Virus record (IMG/VR): IMGVR_UViG_3300036770_000791
Span: 1 to 29,125 of that record
Source: a virus
Length of the DNA stretch: 29,125 nt
Reading direction: 5' to 3' (one strand)
Of the stretch, positions 23,338 to 29,125 are shown in pieces. A program made the translations under genes and the position numbers. The notes beneath the pieces were generated by a model that was given only the letters and a program-made list of their open reading frames with translations, was not told the DNA's origin and searched no databases. Position 1 is the stretch's first letter. Each line of letters begins with the position of its first letter.

Positions 23338-25439
23338 CGCTGCCCATCAATATTGACATCAATTCGTGGTGCACCAAGCTGCCACGTTACCCCCAACCCA
23401 TCAGACTGAGCTTTCATAATCATTTGGCGACCACGTATGCGGGTGTATATGATGTTTGTAAACTGTTCAATTACTGCGGTTGATGTGCGTGTAACACCTT
23501 TACTTGCGGTCTGATTAAATCCAGACCCCGAACCATTCATACCGTAAAGCGTCATCGTAAGCTGTGGAGAAGCCGTACTAGAACCTTGAAAAGTCACATC
23601 GGGCAACATGCGCCATACAAACCCAAAATTCTGCCCATCTTCAATATCAAATTCGGCAGACTCAATATAAGCAATAATTGGCTCCAATGTACCTGTCGTA
23701 CCGTCGTCAACCCCTAATTCGTGACTGACTAGATTGTAGCTGTAAGTCGCTGCTTGTGGATAGTCCCGCAACCCTGAGTCAATCCAAGCCGTACGCCCAA
23801 GTGAGCCGTAATACCAAACATCTTCTAAGTAGTTATACACCACATAAGAGTCAACGACTGTTGAATCAGCGGAACAGTAAAACCACCAAATTTCATTAAA
23901 GCCTTCGTTAGTCCCTGCAAAAACTTGTTGGTTTTGAGCAAGATTAATATCGTTAAAGACATGCCTGCGAAGATCACAACGCAACGTCTGCACCCGACCG
24001 TCGTAAACGTAAAACTTATCTACACCCATCCAGTACACCCGCCCAGAGGCAACAGCCTTAGCGTTTTGCCCAACAATTGAAATATTATCCCCAAGGATTT
24101 GTGCAGCCCAAACATCAGGTGGCCCAACATACTGCAAGGAATAAAGCGCAGAATCTGTCCAAACGACAATTTCCTGACGTGTTTGCAGTGCAGTGACAAT
24201 CTCAGAACCGTTTGAAAGACGTATAGACCCTGCCTGATTTGTAGCCGCAGGTGCCCAATCAACCACAGACTCCTGATCTGACCAGCGAATAAGCATGGGA
24301 TCAAGCGTTCCCGATAAATATTCATTCGTACCAAAGCACAACACAAACCGATAGATGTCAGACACCACAATATAATTTTGCTTAGTCGGCACTCCTAATG
24401 CACCTGCCATAGTGACGACATTTACTCCTCGATTTGAAAATCCCGAAGTCACATCCCAGTAATACAGCCCGCCTCCACGAGGGCCAAACACAAGATCTTC
24501 ACCAAAGTTTTGAGAAGACCAAATACGCAGTGCATCTTCGCTTGTAGCACTTAACCCCCAAGTACCTGAACCCCAAGTACCTGAACCCCAACCTGTAAGT
24601 GGGACTTCAATTGCAGGGCCAGTATTAATTTGATAAGACGCTAAGACAGCCGAGCCGCCATAAGTCCCGGCAGCAAGCACAGAAGGCGTTGTGATAGAAA
24701 AGGTATTAGAAGTCAAATAGGTGATTTGAAATTCAGCATTGAGTATGGAGGCATACGTTCCTGTAGCCCCGCTAAAAGTTACAAAATCCCCATTGAGCGC
24801 ACCATGTGTTGTAGCTGTCACGGTAACGGTTGTAGTGCCATTTGCTGTAAACGGATCTGTACCTAGCGCATAAGTGTTGATGTAATACTCAGCGGAAACT
24901 GATGCACCCCCACCCCCCGTGACTGTCGATGTTGCTGCTGTGGTGACTGTAATGACGTAGGCGTTTGCGTTTGTTACAGATGTGATGACGTGCCGAGTAT
25001 TTAATTCATCAGCAGGCACACCTCCAACGGCTGTCGCTCCCGAGAAATAAACCAAATCTCCAGCCTGAGCGCCATGCGCGGTGTCGTTAACCGTAACTGC
25101 TGTCGAAGTATTGGTCGTGTCAAAAGGATTAGACAAGGTTGTGGTGTAGTTCCGCTGCCTTATGGGAGTAATATCAACATACTGCCCACCACGTTCGACA
25201 TAAAACTTTAGGTTGGTGCCTAAAGCCATTAAGTTTTCAAACCCAAGCGTTACCCAGTTCCATAAAGAACGGCACACGCCTAAAAACGTATTAACAGAAA
25301 TACGCTGCCACCCACCGATTTTCTCAGGGGTGCCTTGACGGAAACGTACTTTGTCGCTGATATACCAACCGTTCTCGTTTGTATAGCGAGTATTTTCTTT
25401 GTTGACCCCTGGCTTTAAAAGTAATTTTTTGAGTGGCAC
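23334..25439 (-). CDS. Beta-rich tail hub/stabilisation protein
   Basis: A 701-residue structural protein. The N-terminus (LLLKPGVNKENTRYTNENGW, then KVRFRQGTPEKIGGWQ) and C-terminus (IIYTRIRGRQMIMKAQSDGL, GVTWQLGAPRIDV) fit the P22 gp10-like 'phage stabilisation' and tail hub type, with repeated strands suggesting a propeller (IVVWTDSALYSLQYVG; KFYVYDGRVQTLRCD). P22 gp10 is about 470 residues; the excess is largely two related beta inserts at about 100-185 and 196-270, each with THGA-x2-GD-x-V-x-FSGA. A GSGTWGSGTWG microrepeat follows near 284-295. It starts with GTG at 25439, backed by a strong GAGGTGA site overlapping the endolysin stop. A portal-proximal tail role is inferred. Confidence 0.75.
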   Translation of the reverse strand: MPLKKLLLKPGVNKENTRYTNENGWYISDKVRFRQGTPEKIGGWQRISVNTFLGVCRSLWNWVTLGFENLMALGTNLKFYVERGGQYVDITPIRQRNYTTTLSNPFDTTNTSTAVTVNDTAHGAQAGDLVYFSGATAVGGVPADELNTRHVITSVTNANAYVITVTTAATSTVTGGGGASVSAEYYINTYALGTDPFTANGTTTVTVTATTHGALNGDFVTFSGATGTYASILNAEFQITYLTSNTFSITTPSVLAAGTYGGSAVLASYQINTGPAIEVPLTGWGSGTWGSGTWGLSATSEDALRIWSSQNFGEDLVFGPRGGGLYYWDVTSGFSNRGVNVVTMAGALGVPTKQNYIVVSDIYRFVLCFGTNEYLSGTLDPMLIRWSDQESVVDWAPAATNQAGSIRLSNGSEIVTALQTRQEIVVWTDSALYSLQYVGPPDVWAAQILGDNISIVGQNAKAVASGRVYWMGVDKFYVYDGRVQTLRCDLRRHVFNDINLAQNQQVFAGTNEGFNEIWWFYCSADSTVVDSYVVYNYLEDVWYYGSLGRTAWIDSGLRDYPQAATYSYNLVSHELGVDDGTTGTLEPIIAYIESAEFDIEDGQNFGFVWRMLPDVTFQGSSTASPQLTMTLYGMNGSGSGFNQTASKGVTRTSTAVIEQFTNIIYTRIRGRQMIMKAQSDGLGVTWQLGAPRIDVNIDGQR

Positions 25440-25442
25440 GGC

Positions 25443-25910
25443 TCACCTCATCAACGCAGCTTCTGCCGCACGGCGGCGGGTAAGTCCGGGGAGGATTCTG
25501 CCGTTTGCTTTATTCCACAATAGACACTGATCGGCTGCACCATCCCAATCCCCCGCATCAATACGCTTCTTGAACGTGGAAACCCGATAGTTCCCTAAGC
25601 CACAATTGTATGCCCAGCTTGTCACTGCGGCAATGCGTCGAGGCAGAGCGGTTGCTAACTTGGGTGAAAGCTTTAATAGACCGCGAACGAAGTACTCAAC
25701 ATGGTGGTCAAGCGCATCCTCACATTGCTGAATTGTCCAAATAGTTCCCGGCTGAATCTCTGGTCCTGTAGCACCCCAACCGATTGTCCAAGGATGCCCA
25801 CGAGTACCGGGATCGGGATAAGCCGTCACACGACCATCAGGCAAACGCTTTGCCAAACCCTCAAAAGGCTTAATCAGTACATCCTTGCAAAGCTTCTTGG
25901 CCTCATTCAC
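25443..25910 (-). CDS. Endolysin, GH24 (T4-type) lysozyme
   Basis: A 155-residue muramidase that should cleave peptidoglycan between N-acetylmuramic acid and N-acetylglucosamine at the end of infection. The catalytic glutamate is E17 in KPFEGLA, followed by AYPDPGT (D33) and HPWTIGWGAT (T42), the Glu-Asp-Thr triad of T4-type lysozymes. The C-terminal GLTRRRAAEAALM is the usual closing helix. There is no signal peptide, so release depends on the neighbouring holin-like protein. Length is normal. The start is GTG at 25910 in a GTGA overlap with the holin-like gene; no Shine-Dalgarno sequence is evident, pointing to translational coupling. Confidence 0.93.
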   Translation of the reverse strand: MNEAKKLCKDVLIKPFEGLAKRLPDGRVTAYPDPGTRGHPWTIGWGATGPEIQPGTIWTIQQCEDALDHHVEYFVRGLLKLSPKLATALPRRIAAVTSWAYNCGLGNYRVSTFKKRIDAGDWDGAADQCLLWNKANGRILPGLTRRRAAEAALMR

Positions 25911-26392
25911 GATTTGTTGTACTTCTCTATGCTTCTACCGACGAACCAAAAACTTATAACCATTGAAAACAACCCAAAATCATCTTCATCCCAAACCTTG
26001 CTTACGACTTCCATCCAGTTCGCGCCCGTCTCAAACGCCATAACAAGCGCAGCCGCTTTGACTGCCGCATACATAAAGAAGAGACTCCAAGTAATGCCCG
26101 GACGAACAAGGGCTGAGATAGCAGCCACAAACCAACCCGCTGCCTTAGCCGTTTCAGCTTGCTCTTGAAACGCAGCTTTGATCGTGTCCATCTGTTGAAT
26201 GGAGTAATCAACATACTTCTCCTCCATCTTAAACTCGCCTCGCATCTTCTCAAGGTCGGTCTGGAGTTGGAACATGGACAGCTCGTGTTGGCGTTCGTTC
26301 TTCTTATCTAAGAACTTCAATACTTCCGGTGCAAGCCTGAACAGACCACCAAAGATGGAACCAAGCAAGCCACCGGATAGTAGGTCAAACAT
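25907..26392 (-). CDS. Holin-like membrane protein (GTA-type three-TM)
   Basis: A 161-residue protein with hydrophobic segments at about 4-20, 84-120 (two, broken at LVRPGITW) and 138-152, and a charged helix between (30-80, KKNERQHELSMFQLQTDLEK). The pattern 'SALVRPGITWSLFFMY' plus terminal FWFVGRSIEKY matches my recall of the three-TM holins described for gene transfer agent release. It should permeabilise the inner membrane so that the adjoining endolysin reaches the wall. It starts in a TAATG overlap with the 56-aa gene and overlaps the endolysin by 4 nt, a typical lysis pair. No separate spanin gene was recognised in this cluster. Confidence 0.78.
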   Translation of the reverse strand: MFDLLSGGLLGSIFGGLFRLAPEVLKFLDKKNERQHELSMFQLQTDLEKMRGEFKMEEKYVDYSIQQMDTIKAAFQEQAETAKAAGWFVAAISALVRPGITWSLFFMYAAVKAAALVMAFETGANWMEVVSKVWDEDDFGLFSMVISFWFVGRSIEKYNKS

Positions 26393-26562
26393 TATGCTGA
26401 AACGTCTTCTTTAGGACTCGGCACGGGCAGTTGAGGAACCGCTTGCTCTTTGATCTTCTCCACCAATGGTGCGATCTGAGCATAGGGCATGTTTCCTAGT
26501 GCGCCCATCACTGCATTCACTTCATCCAGCGTAAGCTCTAATTTGATCTGTACAGGGTTCAT
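26392..26562 (-). CDS. Small protein of unknown function in lysis/tail cluster
   Basis: A 56-residue protein, MNPVQIKLELTLDEVNAVMG and so on, with one helix-rich core (LDEVNAVMGALGNMPYAQIA) and a Pro-rich tail. The ATG at 26562 is preferred: it overlaps the upstream stop as ATGA and has GGAG six nucleotides upstream; a TTG at 26574 would give 60 residues without such support. Small proteins of this sort occur beside fibre and lysis genes in environmental phages. Function unknown; a chaperone or minor virion role is possible. Confidence 0.75.
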   Translation of the reverse strand: MNPVQIKLELTLDEVNAVMGALGNMPYAQIAPLVEKIKEQAVPQLPVPSPKEDVSA

Positions 26563-26882
26563 GCTTGGCTCCAAGGAATCGGGAGCGTGACCACCGGCGG
26601 GTTAATAAGATTGTCTATCTGTGTCTGCACTGCCGCCTCGGTTGCAGCTTTATCGACACCATTGGCCCAAATCCAACCAAGCACGATGTCTAAAGTGAGG
26701 TCTTGATAGGGGATGAAGGTCGTTCCCTGCCTCACGGGTAGTGAGCAGGTTGAGTAGACCGAGCCGTTGTAAGTGCCATCAGTGCCGTTGCACGTGTAGT
26801 GCACATTGATAACGTAGTCCTGACCTTCAGGGGCGTTGGGTAGACAATTTAGGGCTGTCACAACCCAGTTAAACGTAGTCAT
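26559..26882 (-). CDS. Small phage protein of unknown function (MTTFNWVV family)
   Basis: A 107-residue protein. The N-terminal two-thirds is beta-rich (MTTFNWVVTALNCLP, YVINVHYTCNGTDGTYNGSV), and the C-terminal part is helical (LDIVLGWIWANGVDKAATEA, then QTQIDNLINPP). I recall proteins with this 'NWVV...CNGTDGTYNGxVYxT...INPP' layout in many tailed phages; they may belong to DUF7936, but I cannot confirm the name. It overlaps both neighbours by 4 nt and sits between tail fibre and holin genes. A fibre-associated role is possible. Confidence 0.78.
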   Translation of the reverse strand: MTTFNWVVTALNCLPNAPEGQDYVINVHYTCNGTDGTYNGSVYSTCSLPVRQGTTFIPYQDLTLDIVLGWIWANGVDKAATEAAVQTQIDNLINPPVVTLPIPWSQA

Positions 26883-29125
26883 GGTTGGGTTCCTTCAAGT
26901 TGAGCGACACGCTGTCGCAGGGATTGGATTTCGGCAATGAGAAGCGGTACAAATGAGGACACGTCCATCTGTTGGTACTTAGGATTTCCGTCATCGTCTA
27001 CAGCGTCTTTTTCACCTGTTACTGCATACGGAGCCAATGCTTGCGCCTCATGTGCCACCAACATTGGACGGCTTTGTGTTGCGCCCTTCATCTTGCCTTC
27101 GTAGACCTTTAGCGCATCAATGATTGCACCCGAATCGGTTACAGAGCCAAGGATGTCTTTTGCTCGGTAGTCGGAAGTGGTGTTGTAAGCGACTAAACCG
27201 CCAGTGCGATTGTATGAAATTGACCCCCGTTGCGTTGCCGAGGTTTCAGAGAAAAACCGCGCCCACACATTGTCGCCACTTGTGTTGGTGGACCACATAT
27301 CACAACTATATTGCGGATTTTTAATTACAAGAACCGGACTGGTTTCCGTAGTTTTTGCAAAAGTTACTAAAGCAAGATCAACAACAGTTCCGTCGTGTAC
27401 GCAAAAACTCCCCCCGCTCGTGATGCGGGCGCGTTCGGTGTTGTTGGTGCCAAAACGCAATGCGGCGTTGTAGTAGTTGTTAAGATATACGTTGTCGGTT
27501 GTGCTATCTGTAACGATTTGAAACCCATTGGCGTTCGCCGCCGCAGAACGAACAAGCACGGCGGTAACACTTGCGCCAGTCCCGGCCGCCAAGTCTAGCT
27601 TCGCCCCCGGCGAACTCGTCCCAACCCCCAAATTCCCACTCGCATCCAGCGTCATCGCCTGCGTGAAGGTGATCGCATTGCCTGCGGTGCCGGAGGCTGC
27701 TGTGAACCATTGATGGGCGCCATTGACTTGACCATAAGTAGCAGCATGAGCGGAAGTGATGTATTTGTTTGTTCCGCCCGTATCGTTGTAGTAATTTGAC
27801 CCAAAGAATGAATCAGCAGACCCGTTGTTGTATATGACTGTGTTAGAAACTTGCAAAGCCTTAAATGAGGCGTTCCAAGCACTCGGCGTCACCCCTAAGC
27901 CGAGGTTGCCGGAGGAGTCGATGCTCAGGCGGTTTGTCCCGCCAATAGCGATTGAAAAACCATTATTGGAAACTGCCGGAATATAGTTGTAAAAATCAAC
28001 CGTATTGCCACCAGCCAAAGAACCATTGAGTCTTAGGTTTACAGTACCTGCCGTATACAACTCTAATTTTGCCCCAGGCGAACTCGTCCCAATCCCCAGC
28101 CCTGTGGAGGTGAGGCGCATGGCTTCGGAGTTGGCAACTCCAAACACCATCGGAACTGCGGCTTGGTCGCTCCATACTTCAAAAGCATCGGCTCTTACTT
28201 GAATATATCCAGTTCGTGTCCCAGACCCGTTCTGAAAGCGAACCAATGCGTTGGCATTGTTAATGTTTAAGCCAGTAGATGTCGTTCCAAGTTCAGTTCC
28301 ATTAAACGTCAGCGCAGACCCACTCGTCGCAACCTTGCTGCCATCCAGATACAACACACCGTTGGCAGTGCCGCCGTTTAGTGTGACAGTGCTCGATGTT
28401 GTAAGTGTCGTGAAGGAGCCTGCCGCTGCTGTAGAACCACCGATAGTAGTGCCATCAATCGTGCCACCGTTAATGTCCGTCGTGGTCAGCACAGAAGACG
28501 CAAGGGTAACGACCCCCGTCGAGTCTGCAATAGAACCAGCAGCCGTACCGTCCTTGGCTTTGATGTTGGTGACTTCAATGTTGGTTGCGTCAAGTGTCGT
28601 GATGTTTAACTGGGCTACCCCAGACACGTTATTAGAGTCATCAATCGTGACGCCACTGCTTTGTAAAATCTCACCTGTCGTGCCATCAAACCGAGCAACA
28701 GCATTATCAGTCGCAGTACCCGCACCAACCACGCCAACAATCACATAATCCGTACCATTAAAGGCAACGACACCCGTTTGTCCGGGTAAAAATGTCACGC
28801 CCGTCTGCCCAGAAGCTTTGATAGTTAAGCTGTACGTTGCGTCTGCATTAATGATTCTGTATGAGCGATTGCTGCTTGGGGCTGTGATGGTGGAGTTGAC
28901 TGCTAACGAAGATACTTTGATCGTTGCATACTGTGCAGACCCTGCGGCAATATTAGTCGCTGAGGAATCCCCTAGCGTGTTTGCAATCGTTAAAGCCCCA
29001 GCCGTAAAGTTGGCGCTGGTTAATGAGTTCATCCCTGCAATCGCAATATCCATGTATTGCGACAGCCCATTATTAGTTGTATCGCCCCAAGTACCCGACT
29101 CCGTACCCGTGACCGGGAGGGGAAG
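26879..29125 (-). CDS. Tail fibre with C-terminal S74 intramolecular chaperone (5' end cut by window)
   Basis: A receptor-binding fibre. The frame is open to the right window edge: codons before the ATG at 29053 read GTESGTWGDTTNNGLSQY, a typical fibre N-terminal attachment segment, so the start lies outside. The shaft is Gly/Thr/Ser/Asn-rich with repeated beads such as LGIGTSSPGAKLEL, LGLGVTPSAWN and LGVGTSSPGAKLDL. The last 98 residues match the peptidase S74 chaperone: SDYRAKD (catalytic Ser627 and Lys632 counted from ATG 29053), then LVAHEAQALAP and a final coiled coil LIAEIQSLRQRVAQLE. Such domains trimerise the fibre and then cut themselves off before the Ser. It leads the visible part of the operon. 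The fibre and S74 calls are firm; the receptor is unknown. Confidence 0.9.
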   Translation of the reverse strand, partial: LPLPVTGTESGTWGDTTNNGLSQYMDIAIAGMNSLTSANFTAGALTIANTLGDSSATNIAAGSAQYATIKVSSLAVNSTITAPSSNRSYRIINADATYSLTIKASGQTGVTFLPGQTGVVAFNGTDYVIVGVVGAGTATDNAVARFDGTTGEILQSSGVTIDDSNNVSGVAQLNITTLDATNIEVTNIKAKDGTAAGSIADSTGVVTLASSVLTTTDINGGTIDGTTIGGSTAAAGSFTTLTTSSTVTLNGGTANGVLYLDGSKVATSGSALTFNGTELGTTSTGLNINNANALVRFQNGSGTRTGYIQVRADAFEVWSDQAAVPMVFGVANSEAMRLTSTGLGIGTSSPGAKLELYTAGTVNLRLNGSLAGGNTVDFYNYIPAVSNNGFSIAIGGTNRLSIDSSGNLGLGVTPSAWNASFKALQVSNTVIYNNGSADSFFGSNYYNDTGGTNKYITSAHAATYGQVNGAHQWFTAASGTAGNAITFTQAMTLDASGNLGVGTSSPGAKLDLAAGTGASVTAVLVRSAAANANGFQIVTDSTTDNVYLNNYYNAALRFGTNNTERARITSGGSFCVHDGTVVDLALVTFAKTTETSPVLVIKNPQYSCDMWSTNTSGDNVWARFFSETSATQRGSISYNRTGGLVAYNTTSDYRAKDILGSVTDSGAIIDALKVYEGKMKGATQSRPMLVAHEAQALAPYAVTGEKDAVDDDGNPKYQQMDVSSFVPLLIAEIQSLRQRVAQLEGTQP

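Noticed and set aside
28251-28748. 165-codon + strand ORF opposite the fibre gene
   Set aside because: Val/Pro/Ser-rich composition is the mirror of Gly/Thr/Ser fibre repeats; no protein-like pattern.
26879-29125. Possible diversity-generating retroelement target in the fibre gene
   Set aside because: No reverse transcriptase, template repeat or C-type lectin end is visible; the gene ends in an S74 chaperone.

Overview
The window looks like part of a tailed double-stranded DNA phage genome (Caudoviricetes, probably podovirus-like) infecting an unidentified bacterium. The evidence is a phage replication block on the + strand facing a long block of virion, fibre and lysis genes on the - strand. 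No integrase, repressor-operator pair, tRNA, rRNA, CRISPR array, insertion sequence or cellular housekeeping gene was seen. Nothing here identifies the host. Both window edges cut through genes.

Positions 1-5.9 kb (rightward, early/replication type): the C-terminal part of a SNF2-family helicase (cut at the left edge); a TATAAT promoter-like site; a 132-aa coiled-coil protein; a 302-aa protein with four cysteines and an acidic tail that is probably a single-stranded DNA-binding protein; a GC-rich hairpin; a 92-aa helix-turn-helix protein; a 52-aa protein ending in a sliding-clamp-binding-like pentapeptide; and a 956-aa primase-helicase (archaeo-eukaryotic primase, cysteine cluster, P-loop ATPase). 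A small ORF and two hairpins occupy the convergent junction at 5.85-6.1 kb.

Positions 6.0-29.1 kb (leftward, late type): eleven genes are packed with no gap above 3 nt. In transcription order they are a tail fibre with a self-cleaving S74-type chaperone (cut at the right edge), two small proteins, a holin-like membrane protein, a GH24 endolysin, a beta-rich tail hub protein, a C1q-like fibre or adhesin, a 1155-aa protein with ten cysteine-pair repeats, a 753-aa protein with nine perfectly phased 29-residue repeats, a 537-aa protein, and a 3104-aa multidomain giant. The last four are best read as virion/ejection proteins, by position (after tail genes, as T7 gp14-16 lie in their cluster) and by composition. 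The giant carries long coiled coils, an HExxxH metallopeptidase-like motif, an ADP-ribosyltransferase-like region and a C-terminal polyvalent-protein domain.

In the inferred scheme, rightward genes copy the DNA and the leftward operon builds tail, fibres, lysis proteins and the cargo injected with the genome. Terminase, portal, capsid and DNA polymerase genes are not in the window and would be expected beyond its edges. The most unusual features are the Cys-repeat tract whose DNA forms a ladder of palindromes, the 29-residue repeat protein, and the AT-rich module inside the giant gene.
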